A stretch of DNA of 64,000 bases, taken from assembly GCF_001610895.1 (NCBI RefSeq), contig NZ_CP011273.1, forward strand, positions 3,844,001-3,908,000, given 5' to 3'. The position numbers were made by a program, and so were the translations under genes. This document shows positions 16,543 through 25,300 of the stretch, one piece after another; the stretch's first letter is position 1, and every line of letters begins with the position of its first letter. Under the pieces are notes generated by a model that was not told the DNA's origin, did no database searches, and worked only from the letters and a program-made list of their open reading frames with translations. The stretch comes from Planctomyces sp. SH-PL62 (GTDB lineage: Bacteria; Planctomycetota; Planctomycetia; Isosphaerales; Isosphaeraceae).

Positions 16543-18449
16543 GGCTTCAGCGAGCTCCCTTCCATCAGCGGGCCCTTCTCGACCCCGAACGCGTCGAGGA
16601 TGGTGGGCGCCAGGTCGACCAGGCTCGGGCCTTCGCGGCGGAAGGTTCGGTTCATCAGCAGGACGCCCGGCGTCGCGGCGGGGTCGATGCAATGGTCGCC
16701 GGACCACTTCTTGACGTTGTCCTCGTGCAGCGAGCCGGCCACGCCCCCCATCGAGGAGGACCAGGAGACGCGATGCCCCGGCGCATAGTCGACGATCACG
16801 TCCGGGGCCTCGTCCACATGGGGGCCGGAGTAGACGCGATCGCGAGGCCGGGCCGACCGCACCGCCGTGCGGCCCCGCTCGTCGTCGCGGACGCCCGTCA
16901 GCTTCTCGGCGATCGCGCGCCGGAGCGGCTCGGCGTCCTCGGCGGCGACGATCCCGCGGCCCTCGCGGCCTTGCAGGTTGAGGAACACGCCGCTGAGGCC
17001 CATCGCGTACGCCCGCGTCTTCTCCCAGTCGATCCCCTGGAGGAACTCGCCCGCCTCGTGGCCCGGGGCGATGCCCGGCTTCAGGGCCAGGAGCCCCTCG
17101 CGATGGAGCCAGGAGTTGAGGTGGAACTGGCGCTGGAAGCTGCTGAAGCCGTGGTCGCTGAGGACGACCAGGAGCGTCCGGTCATCGACGTGGTCGAGCG
17201 CCTGGCCGACGACCTCGTCGCTCCGGCGGTAGTGATCCTCGATCGCCGTCGCCAGCGCGGGGGTCTCGGGCCGGCCTCGGTTCGCGGGGTGCTCGGGCTC
17301 CCGGAAACGCCAGAGCATATGTTGGACCCGGTCGGGCGTGTCGAACAGGCAGTAGAACAGGCCCGAATCGAACCGCGCCAACTCGTGCTCCATCATCGCC
17401 CTGCGCTCTCGCCAGGCGTCGTCGCACTGGGCCAGGAACTGCTCCTCGGAGATGCGTTCGTTGATGAGTCCGTTGTGGTCCTCGACGAACCCGGCCGTGT
17501 GGAACTTGCCCACGCCGTCAGCCAGCTTGCGAGCGAACTCGGGCGGGGCGCTGATCGGGAAGAGTGGGGCGGCAGGGTCGAAGTTGACGGGGGAGGCGTA
17601 CAGGAGGATCGTCGGATCGCGTCGGATGAGCAGGAAGCGGACCAGGCCGTGGGCCGACTGGAGCGGGCCGAGCTTGAACTTGACCTTGAGCCAGCCGCTC
17701 CACTCGCCCTCGCGGACGTGAAGCTCGCGGGGCTCGCCCGGCGACCGGATCGTCAGGACGCCGGCCTCGGAGGCCCGGACGAGCTGGACCTCCACGCGAT
17801 GGTCGGCGCGGGTTTTGGGATTCCGGGGGCCGATCACGTGGGTGGTGACCGGGCCGAGGCCGTCGTCCGCCAGGGCCACGAGATTCTCGCTCTCGCGGGC
17901 CGCGGCGTCGGGCTCGGCGGTGTAGTACGTCGAGGTGCCGAACCCGCCTCGGAGGTCGGGGACGCCCATGCCGGCGAGCAGCGAGCCGCGGAGGCGGTCG
18001 GGCGGATAGGAGCAGGGGCACCGGAGGACCGTCGAGGGGACGCCGGCCGCCGTGAGGAGGTCCCAGACCGTCGTCCCGCGCCGCTGGTTGACGGCCTTCG
18101 GGGGGAGCAGGGCGTTCTTCTGCTCGTAGTGGTTCAGCCCGCTGTCGATCCGGTAGGTGGCGGGGTCGCGCCGGAGGAAGTCGAACACGCCGTGCCCGCC
18201 GGGGTTGACCCCCGTGGCGAACGTCGACCAGGCGACGGGGGTCTGGGCGGGGGCGGTCGTCGCCACCCGCGCGAGCCCGGCCGTCCCGGCCAGCCGCTCG
18301 AGGTGGGGCAGTTCGCCGCGCGCCAGCATCGGTTCGACGAGGCTCGGCTCCAGGCCGTCCAGGCCGATCACGATGACCTTGTGAATCGCCGCGCCGCTCA
18401 AGGCTCCGTCCAACCCATCCGGCCTGCTCCTGCTCTCGAGTGCGCGCAA
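16539..18449 (-). CDS. Alkaline-phosphatase-superfamily phosphodiesterase (type I PDE/NPP-like)
   Basis: A 636-residue hydrolase likely acting on phosphodiesters or phosphomonoesters. Metal and catalytic residues are present: VIVIGLDG with the first Asp, QTPVAWSTFATG with the nucleophile Thr, DRVQH, SDHGF and a C-terminal GDH. Only non-ATG starts are available: TTG at 18449 (AGGA 5 bases upstream) or a TTG or ATT nearer the conserved HKVIVIGLDG. No signal peptide is clear. Its stop overlaps the start of a shorter paralogue that has lost metal ligands, so the two are probably made together and may interact. Confidence 0.8.
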   Translation of the reverse strand: MRALESRSRPDGLDGALSGAAIHKVIVIGLDGLEPSLVEPMLARGELPHLERLAGTAGLARVATTAPAQTPVAWSTFATGVNPGGHGVFDFLRRDPATYRIDSGLNHYEQKNALLPPKAVNQRRGTTVWDLLTAAGVPSTVLRCPCSYPPDRLRGSLLAGMGVPDLRGGFGTSTYYTAEPDAAARESENLVALADDGLGPVTTHVIGPRNPKTRADHRVEVQLVRASEAGVLTIRSPGEPRELHVREGEWSGWLKVKFKLGPLQSAHGLVRFLLIRRDPTILLYASPVNFDPAAPLFPISAPPEFARKLADGVGKFHTAGFVEDHNGLINERISEEQFLAQCDDAWRERRAMMEHELARFDSGLFYCLFDTPDRVQHMLWRFREPEHPANRGRPETPALATAIEDHYRRSDEVVGQALDHVDDRTLLVVLSDHGFSSFQRQFHLNSWLHREGLLALKPGIAPGHEAGEFLQGIDWEKTRAYAMGLSGVFLNLQGREGRGIVAAEDAEPLRRAIAEKLTGVRDDERGRTAVRSARPRDRVYSGPHVDEAPDVIVDYAPGHRVSWSSSMGGVAGSLHEDNVKKWSGDHCIDPAATPGVLLMNRTFRREGPSLVDLAPTILDAFGVEKGPLMEGSSLKP

Positions 18450-18720
18450 AGCGTCCTGCCCGGCGCCGGCGCGCCGAGGGGCGGAGATCCCTCCCCGAAG
18501 GTCAAGCTAACAGGGCCCCGGAAGCGAGGCAAGCTCGGTTGCGAGGCGGACGCCCCCCCATCGGCGCGGCGGAAGCGACTCCTCGCCCCGCTTCAGGGTG
18601 AGCCGATCATCGCCGGGCGTCGGCTCGATGCGGAACTCCTGGGGGTGGCGAAGCCGGCGGGTGCCCGGTCAGCGAATCGACCGCCCGGATCGATCGCCGG
18701 GACTTGGGGCCGCCCGGAGA

Positions 18721-20547
18721 TTATTCCCGCCATCCGGACTGGTCGATGCGTTCGAGCTCGCCGTCGAGGTCGTCGCCCTCGTAGAAGGAGAGCCAGCCCC
18801 GGAGTCGGACGGTCTCGCCGGGCTCGCAGTCCGGGAATTGGGGATCCGAATGCAGGCAGGGGCAATCCGGGTTCCCCCAGCATCGCTGGTTGGGCTCCCA
18901 GGCGGTGACGACCCATCGGCGACCGTCCTGGGATCGGGCGGCGGCGTAGGGGGCCCGGAAGACCTTGTTCGCGTTCGTCTGAGCGGCGAAGCCCCGGGCG
19001 CCGGCCAGCATGACGCAGTTCTGGACGCGGAGGCCGGTCAGACGCTCGTCGGTCCCGTTGCGGAGCCAGAGCCCCATTCGGACGCCGCTCGGCGAGGGCG
19101 CGACGTCGGCGCCGAAGGCGATGCCGTTGGGGAGCGTCCGCTCGCCGTGGAACGAGCCGTCCTCGTCCCGCCGCCACTCCAGGCGCGGGAGCGCGACCCC
19201 CTTCGCGTCCCAGATCATGGGGACGTGGGTGTGCGCGAGGTAGATCAGGCCCAGGTTCGAGAAGACGGCTTCGGGGACGTCGACGACGACGTAGCTCGCG
19301 TCGTCCCAGGGGGTGAACACGCTCAGCTTCGTCTCGCGCTGGGGCATGACGGCGCCGTCCAGGAAGCCGATCCGAGGATGTCGGCCCCCGGGATACGGCA
19401 GGACGAGCAAGGGCTCCTCGGGCCTTCGCGGCTCAGGCTTCGCGCCCTCGAGACCCAGCCGTCGCGAGGCGTCGCGGACTTCCTGGATCGTAAGGCCGGT
19501 GGCGGCGGAGACCTCCCGAGGGGCGAAGCGATGGTGGACGATCATGTTCTCCAGCCAGGTCTTCAGGGCGGCGTCGCCGGGCGGTCTGCGAAACTCGGTG
19601 AGCATCTGCGCGAGCTGGGTCCTCAGCCACGCGGGGACCTCGCCGTCGTCGGCCCAGGCCGACGGCGTTTCGAGCAGCGAACGGGCGACGCGGGCGGTGA
19701 CCAGCTCGGTCCTGAAGAGACCGGCCTCGGCGATCGGCGTCCCCTGCGGGCTGAGGACGAAGCTGTCGCCGTAGCCGATCCGCCCCTCCCGATCGGACTT
19801 CACGATGTTCGCCCGGGCGACGACCATTTTGAGCTGGGAAGCCAGGCCGACGTGACAGTTCCGGACGGCGAGCCGGTGGCCGTCGGCGACCTCCGCGCCG
19901 ATCTCGTTGTTGTGGGGGGAGAAGAGCAGCGTCGCCCCCTGGAGCCTCGCGACCATCGCGGCGTGCGGGAACGAGCTGTCGTGGCAGATGATCGCGGCGA
20001 ATCGGACCCCGTGAGCCGAGAAGACCGGGACGGCGGTCCCCGGCTTGAAGCCCAGGACTTCGCGATCGCCGCCGGTGAGCATCACCTTGTCGTAGACGCC
20101 CAGGAGTCGGCCGCGAGCGATCACGAGGACGCTGTTATACAGCCCATCCTTCGCCTTCCGGGCCAGGCCGACCAGCACGACCATCTCGTGCGAAGCCGAC
20201 TCCTCGATGAAGCCGGCGAGTTCCGGATCGTCGAGCGGCCGCGCGCCGCGCTGCACCGCCTCGACGCTCTCGTACCCGGACAGGAAGCACTCCGGGAGGG
20301 CCACGAAATGGCTGCCTCGGGCGTGGGCCTCCTCGACCACCGTTCGCGCCGTGGCGAGGTTCGCGGCGAAGTCCCCCTCCCGGCAGACCCCTTGATAGAC
20401 GGAGACCACGAGATCGTCGCCCGCCGCCCGGGCGGGCCGGAGCGACGCCGAGGTCGCGAGGAGCAGGACCAGCAAGACCCACCGGGGACGGCGGCCCCAC
20501 CGTTCCCGGCGACACGGCGCGGATTCGCCCGACGTTCTCGGATCCAT
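18721..20547 (-). CDS. Exported carbon-nitrogen hydrolase (nitrilase superfamily) with C-terminal extension
   Basis: Hydrolyses a non-peptide C-N bond, such as an amide. The catalytic triad is visible: E86 (LPECF), K154 (YDKVML) and C188 (IICHDSS). An arginine-rich N-terminus followed by a hydrophobic stretch (WVLLVLLLATSA) and an ARAAG cleavage-like site suggests export. The core ends near residue 275; a further 330 residues include a short helical segment and a beta-rich domain with a Cys-containing loop (CWGNPDCPC) that is not part of the usual 270-300 residue enzyme. The ATG follows GGAG. It diverges from the PDZ-caspase gene. Confidence 0.82.
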   Translation of the reverse strand: MDPRTSGESAPCRRERWGRRPRWVLLVLLLATSASLRPARAAGDDLVVSVYQGVCREGDFAANLATARTVVEEAHARGSHFVALPECFLSGYESVEAVQRGARPLDDPELAGFIEESASHEMVVLVGLARKAKDGLYNSVLVIARGRLLGVYDKVMLTGGDREVLGFKPGTAVPVFSAHGVRFAAIICHDSSFPHAAMVARLQGATLLFSPHNNEIGAEVADGHRLAVRNCHVGLASQLKMVVARANIVKSDREGRIGYGDSFVLSPQGTPIAEAGLFRTELVTARVARSLLETPSAWADDGEVPAWLRTQLAQMLTEFRRPPGDAALKTWLENMIVHHRFAPREVSAATGLTIQEVRDASRRLGLEGAKPEPRRPEEPLLVLPYPGGRHPRIGFLDGAVMPQRETKLSVFTPWDDASYVVVDVPEAVFSNLGLIYLAHTHVPMIWDAKGVALPRLEWRRDEDGSFHGERTLPNGIAFGADVAPSPSGVRMGLWLRNGTDERLTGLRVQNCVMLAGARGFAAQTNANKVFRAPYAAARSQDGRRWVVTAWEPNQRCWGNPDCPCLHSDPQFPDCEPGETVRLRGWLSFYEGDDLDGELERIDQSGWRE

Positions 20548-20833
20548 GTCGATCTCCTGATGTCATCTGGCCGGACGGTGGGGCGTCCCGTGTCACGAGC
20601 AGCGTCCGACACGGCCAGTCCCAACCTCGCGTTGCGTCAGGGGCGTCTGACCACGCCCGCAATCCGGTCGAGGTCCGGATTGTCTTGCGCCTCGATTCTC
20701 GAAGCAAGGGCCGGGCGGCTCGGCCGTACCTCCGGACTCGCCGACGGTCGCTCGAAGCGCCAGCGGGGGGGGCAGCCCGCCGCGATTCGATGCCGAGGGC
20801 CGCGGCGGACGGAGCGGTCTTGGATGGCGGGTT

Positions 20834-20876
20834 GAGACGATTTCGCTTGATTTTCGAGACGTCTCAGCCTCATAAG
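20834..20876 (+). promoter_or_regulatory. Promoter with palindromic operator for the PDZ-caspase gene
   Basis: TTGATT (20847-20852) and CATAAG (20871-20876) are 18 bases apart. The spacer holds a perfect 10-base palindrome, GAGACGTCTC (20856-20865), and its half-site GAGACG recurs 22 bases upstream at 20834. The position suits repression. The 384-base gap 20548-20931 holds nothing else I can name. Confidence 0.45.
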
Positions 20877-20931
20877 TATGCACGGGACCGATGGGATCCG
20901 ACCGATCGTCTTCCCTCACGGGGGCAAGGTC

Positions 20932-22500
20932 ATGGCCAGCCGAAACGCCGCAGGCAGGTGGATCGTTCCTCTCGCTCTCGCCGCGACGATCCTCGGTTCC
21001 GGGGGCCTCTCGGCGAGGGGGCAGGAGGGGCCCGAGCCGGGGCCCGCGTCGATCGCGGGCGCGACCGAGGAACGGCTGCTCATCTCAGTGGAGTACCGCC
21101 CCGAGGGGGGGATGAAGGTCGTGGCGGTCGATCCGCAGAGCCCGACCCTCCAGCTCAAGCCGGCGCGAGATCCGAGCCAGACCGCGATGCTGATCGCGGG
21201 CGACGTCATCACCCACGTCAACGGCGTCGAGATCGATTCACCGTTCACTTACGCCCGCGCGCTCGCTCGTACGCCGGGCCGGGCCGTGCTGACGATCATC
21301 GACCGGGCGTCCGGCACCACCGAGGACTGGCTCGCCGAGACCGTCCCCGTCCAGCAACGCCTCGGCCTCTTCGTGACGTTCCGGCCCGAGGGGGGAGCCC
21401 TCGTTCAGAGCGTAACCCCCGAGAGTCCGGCGAGGGTCCTGCGATCCGCATCGAACCCGAACTTCGTGGCGGCCATCGTCCCGGGCGACGTCATCACCCA
21501 CGTCAACGACCAGGCGGTGGCCTCGCCGGATAGCTATTCGAGGGCGTTGAACAGCACGCCGGGGTCGGTCACGCTCCGCATCATCGACGGCGCGTCGGGC
21601 CAGGTCGGCGACTGGGTCAGCCAGACGCTGGCGGTGCGCGTGCCGAGGGAGGGGACCGGGGCGCGTCGGAGCGCCTACGTCCTCCTGGTCGGACTCACGA
21701 ACGACCCGAACATCGGCGCGAGCATCAAGGCGAGCCTCGAATACCTTGAGCCGATCTTCAAGAACGAAGTCGCCGAGGAGCGGCTCCGCCTCTCGGTCAT
21801 CCAGGGGGACGAGTGCACCGCGGCCAACCTGCTCGCCCGCGTGCGGGACGTCCCTTGCGGCCCCGACGATACGTTCCTCGTCTACTACCTCGGCCACGGC
21901 GCCCACGCGCCGACCGCCGACCCGCGCGATCCCTCGCAGGGGCATTTCTTCTCGATGCCCGGCGGCGACCTCTACCGGATCACGCTGGCGGACGCGATCC
22001 GCGACAAGCCCGGGCGGCTGAAGATCCTGTTCAGCGACACCTGCAACGTCCAGGCGACGCCCGTCTCCCCGGCCCGCGCCGTCAGCGAGGTCGCCCTCCG
22101 CCGGATCGTCGGCCTGACGCCGCTGGAAAAGCTCCTCTTCAACCATCGCGGGTCGCTCGACGTGAGCGCCTCGTCCCGAGGCCAGTACAGTTGGTTCAGC
22201 CTCCCCTTCGGCGGCTGGTTCACGTACAACTTCGCGAACCTGATCGCCCGCTTCGAAGCGTGGCCGCCGTTCCTCGGGACCCTGTCCGCACGGACTGACG
22301 AGTTCTACCAAACGAAGCGGGATGCAATTCTGAGAAATCCGGGAGCCACGCGCCCCGACGTACTCGCCTCCTTGACCAACCAGGCTCAGCTCGTCCCGGC
22401 CGTTTTCGTGGACGATCTCCTCGACGACGTGGCGGCGGCGGACGCGAACGATCAGCGAGTCCGGGAGATTCCCGAGGTCGTCGTCAGGTTCATCGAGTGA
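20932..22500 (+). CDS. Exported tandem-PDZ protein with caspase-like (C14) peptidase domain
   Basis: A 522-residue protein. Residues 1-31 are a signal peptide (WIVPLALAATILG). Two similar PDZ-like modules follow (about 46-122 and 141-220), each with AGDVITHVNG or PGDVITHVND. The C-terminal half (from about 247) looks like a caspase/metacaspase domain: catalytic H322 in YYLGHGAHA and C371 in LFSDTCN. ATG 20932 is preferred over the in-frame ATG at 20878 because it gives the signal peptide. PDZ modules usually bind C-terminal peptides, so an envelope protease that recognises exposed termini is plausible (inference). Confidence 0.75.
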   Translation: MASRNAAGRWIVPLALAATILGSGGLSARGQEGPEPGPASIAGATEERLLISVEYRPEGGMKVVAVDPQSPTLQLKPARDPSQTAMLIAGDVITHVNGVEIDSPFTYARALARTPGRAVLTIIDRASGTTEDWLAETVPVQQRLGLFVTFRPEGGALVQSVTPESPARVLRSASNPNFVAAIVPGDVITHVNDQAVASPDSYSRALNSTPGSVTLRIIDGASGQVGDWVSQTLAVRVPREGTGARRSAYVLLVGLTNDPNIGASIKASLEYLEPIFKNEVAEERLRLSVIQGDECTAANLLARVRDVPCGPDDTFLVYYLGHGAHAPTADPRDPSQGHFFSMPGGDLYRITLADAIRDKPGRLKILFSDTCNVQATPVSPARAVSEVALRRIVGLTPLEKLLFNHRGSLDVSASSRGQYSWFSLPFGGWFTYNFANLIARFEAWPPFLGTLSARTDEFYQTKRDAILRNPGATRPDVLASLTNQAQLVPAVFVDDLLDDVAAADANDQRVREIPEVVVRFIE

Positions 22501-22550
22501 CGACGGCGAACCCCCGGGGCTTGAATCAACGGCGAACGATGGGAGAGACG

Positions 22551-23642
22551 ATGGAAGGGATGGATCGACGCACCGTGATTCGACGGGCCGGCGGGTTGCT
22601 CGCCGCCTCGATGCTCGGGGACCGGGCGAGAGCCGGGCAAGATGCCGGCCGAACTCGCCCGCCTCGCATCAAGATCGGCCAGATCGGCGTGGGGCATGCG
22701 CACGCCGACAAGCTGGAGGTCTACCGGAATTCCGAGGATTACGAGGTCGTCGGCGTCGTCGAGCCGGACGATCGGTTGCGGGAGCGGGCCGGGTCGAAGG
22801 AGGCCTTCCGGGATCTCCCCTGGATGACTCGCGAGCAGCTCCTCGCCGCGCCGGGGCTCCAGGCCGTGCTCGTCGAGACCCGCGTGCGCGACCTGCTGGA
22901 TACGGCCGAGGCCGTCGTGGACGCTGGGAAGCACGTCCATCTCGACAAGCCGGCCGGGGAGTCGCTCCCGCAGTATCGTCGCATTCTGGACGCCGCGGCC
23001 GGGAAGCGGCTCTGGGTCCAGATGGGCTACATGTACCGATACAACCCGGCCGTCGTCCTGCTCCGTGAGGTGCTCGAACGGGGGTGGCTGGGCGAGGTCT
23101 TCGAGGTCCACGCGGTCATGAGCAAGGTGGTCGAGCCCGCCGCTCGGGCCGAGTTCGCCGCGTATCGCGGCGGGACCATGTTCGAGCTCGGCTGCCACGT
23201 CATCGACCTGGTCGTCGGCGTGCTGGGGGCGCCGTCGAAGGTCACCCCGTTCCCCCGGCGTGCCTCGAGGTTCGACGACGGGCTGCTCGACAACATGCTC
23301 GCCGTCTTCGAGTACCCCAGCGCGACCGCCACGGTGCGCTCGACCGCCCTGGAGGTGGAAGGCTTCGCGCGACGCCACCTGACCGTCTGCGGCTCCGAAG
23401 GGACCTTTCACATCCAGCCTCTCGACGATCCGGCGGTCCGCGTTGCCTTCTCGGCCCCTCGCGGCTCGTATCGCAAGGGCTACCAGGACGTGACATTGCC
23501 GAAATACACTCGCTACGTGGACGACGCCGCCGACATGGCCCGCGTCATCCGGGGCGAGAAGGAGATCGATTTCCCGCCTCGGCACGACCTCGCCGTGCAG
23601 ACGGCTGTGCTCGAAGCCTCCGGCCTCCCCACCGACGCCTGA
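22551..23642 (+). CDS. Gfo/Idh/MocA family oxidoreductase, exported
   Basis: NAD(P)-dependent oxidoreductase family acting mainly on sugars. A twin-arginine-type leader (DRRTVIRRAGGLLAA) is followed by the Rossmann start IKIGQIGVGHAHADK. The family signature around the catalytic lysine is HLDKPAGES. Length (363 residues) is normal. The start at 22551 has GGGAGAGACG before it; a GTG at 22497 overlapping the previous stop and an ATG at 22560 are alternatives. It lies 51 bases after the PDZ-caspase gene and may share its transcript. Planctomycetes carry many exported members, most of unknown substrate. Confidence 0.85.
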   Translation: MEGMDRRTVIRRAGGLLAASMLGDRARAGQDAGRTRPPRIKIGQIGVGHAHADKLEVYRNSEDYEVVGVVEPDDRLRERAGSKEAFRDLPWMTREQLLAAPGLQAVLVETRVRDLLDTAEAVVDAGKHVHLDKPAGESLPQYRRILDAAAGKRLWVQMGYMYRYNPAVVLLREVLERGWLGEVFEVHAVMSKVVEPAARAEFAAYRGGTMFELGCHVIDLVVGVLGAPSKVTPFPRRASRFDDGLLDNMLAVFEYPSATATVRSTALEVEGFARRHLTVCGSEGTFHIQPLDDPAVRVAFSAPRGSYRKGYQDVTLPKYTRYVDDAADMARVIRGEKEIDFPPRHDLAVQTAVLEASGLPTDA

Positions 23643-23782
23643 ACCAAACAAACGGTTGCCGACGCCGACGCCGGCCGGTATCTTTGAGCCCGAACCGCCT
23701 GTTCAACAATCGTTGCACGGGTGGGGCTCCGGCCTGGCGCCGCCGCCGGGTCGTCTCGGCCGGGAGTCCTGGAGGCGAATCG

Positions 23783-25249
23783 ATGATGACGACGCATCGC
23801 GGCTCTCATCCCGGCGTCACCCGGCGGACCGCCGTCCAGGCCGGGGCCCTGGGGCTGCTCGGCCTGGGGATGAACCATCTGGACGCCCTGCGCGCCGCGA
23901 CGCCCGGAGCGGGCCCGGCCGGGGGGACCGCGAAGTCCTGCATCTACATCTTCCTGTCGGGCGGCCTGGCGCAGCATGAGAGCTTCGACATGAAGCCCGA
24001 CGCCCCCGACGGCGTCCGGGGCGAGTTCAGCCCGATCGCGAGCGCGACCCCGGGGATCGACGTCTGCGAGCATCTCCCGGGCCTCGCCCAGCGAAGCCGC
24101 CACTGGGCGCTCGTCCGGTCGTTGACGCATGGGACGAACGACCACACGCTCGGGCATTACCTGATGCTGACGGGCCGGAGCAAGGCCGACCCCGGATTCC
24201 GAGGCGACCGCCAGCCCAGGCCGACCGACTGGCCGTCCATGGCCTCGGTGGTCGGCGACGCCTTCTCCGGAAGAGGGCACCACCTTCCCCCAGCCATCGT
24301 GCTTCCCGATCGCCTGGTCCACTGGTCCGGGGGCGTACTGGCGGGACTCTACGGCGGTCAGATGGGCTCCCATCGCGACCCCTTCTTCATCGAGGCCTCC
24401 CCCTACGGAAATCCCTTCTGGAAGGGGGCCTATCCCGAATACAGCTTCCCGAACGAGACCAAAAAGCCCCCGAAAAGCCCCGACGAACGCGTGTTCCAGG
24501 CTCCCAGCCTGACCCTCTCCCCCGGCATGACGGCGGGGAGGCTCGCCCAACGGACCGAACTTCTGGACGAGCTGGACCGACAGCGCGGGGTTCTGGAAGC
24601 GACCGCCGTCGCCGAGCGGTTCGATCGCCATCGCCAGTCGGCCATCTCGCTCCTGGCCTCCCCCGAGGTCCGCTACGCCTTCGACGTGACCAAGGCCGAC
24701 GAGCCGATCCAAGAGCGTTACGGCAAGAACAGCTTCGGCTGGTCGCTGCTGATGGCCTCCCGCCTCGTCGAGGCCGGCGTCCCGCTGATCCAGGTCAACC
24801 TGGGAAGCAACGAGACGTGGGACACCCACGGCGATATGTTCCCCCGGCTCAAGGACAAGCTCTTCCCCCCGACGGATCGCGCCCTGAGCGCCCTGCTCGA
24901 CGACCTGGAAGCGAGCGGGTTGCTCGATTCCACCCTCGTCGTCATGGCGAGCGAGTTCGGCCGCACCCCCAAACTCTCGATCCTCCCGGAGTCCTATCAG
25001 GGCGTCGGTCGCGACCACTGGGGAGCGTTGCAGAGCGTCTGGTTCGCCGGGGGGGGCGTCCGCGGCGGCACGGTGATCGGCTCGTCCGACAAGATCGGCG
25101 CGTACCCGACCTCGCTCCCGCAGACGCCCGAGAACATGGCCGCCACGATCTACAAGGCGCTCGGGATCCCGGACGTGGCGAGCTGGCGGGACGACCTCGA
25201 CCGCCCCCACCTGATCTATCAAGGTTCGCCGATCCCCGGATTGATCTGA
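23783..25249 (+). CDS. DUF1501 family exported protein
   Basis: DUF1501 proteins are sulfatase-fold relatives (alkaline phosphatase superfamily) of unknown function, abundant in planctomycetes and often paired with DUF1549/DUF1553 cytochrome-like proteins. The N-terminus has a Tat-like leader (VTRRTAVQAGALGLLG). Conserved landmarks are IFLSGGLAQHESFDMKP, NDHTLGHY, ETWDTHGDMF, SEFGRTPK and DHWG. Start at 23783, 7 bases after GGAGG. A second DUF1501 gene follows 51 bases downstream on the same strand, with no DUF1553 gene next to it. Confidence 0.88.
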   Translation: MMTTHRGSHPGVTRRTAVQAGALGLLGLGMNHLDALRAATPGAGPAGGTAKSCIYIFLSGGLAQHESFDMKPDAPDGVRGEFSPIASATPGIDVCEHLPGLAQRSRHWALVRSLTHGTNDHTLGHYLMLTGRSKADPGFRGDRQPRPTDWPSMASVVGDAFSGRGHHLPPAIVLPDRLVHWSGGVLAGLYGGQMGSHRDPFFIEASPYGNPFWKGAYPEYSFPNETKKPPKSPDERVFQAPSLTLSPGMTAGRLAQRTELLDELDRQRGVLEATAVAERFDRHRQSAISLLASPEVRYAFDVTKADEPIQERYGKNSFGWSLLMASRLVEAGVPLIQVNLGSNETWDTHGDMFPRLKDKLFPPTDRALSALLDDLEASGLLDSTLVVMASEFGRTPKLSILPESYQGVGRDHWGALQSVWFAGGGVRGGTVIGSSDKIGAYPTSLPQTPENMAATIYKALGIPDVASWRDDLDRPHLIYQGSPIPGLI

Positions 25250-25300
25250 TCGCCGTCGGCCGGCGTTCGAGGCCCTCCCCACCGGACCGGAGTCGTGACC

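Noticed and set aside
18450-18720. Possible coding remnant between phosphodiesterase and nitrilase genes
   Set aside because: A short minus-strand stretch has gene-like composition, but it is interrupted by stops and matches nothing I know.
16692-18908. Plus-strand frame of 738 codons over the phosphodiesterase gene
   Set aside because: Antisense of a gene with intact catalytic motifs; no domain visible.
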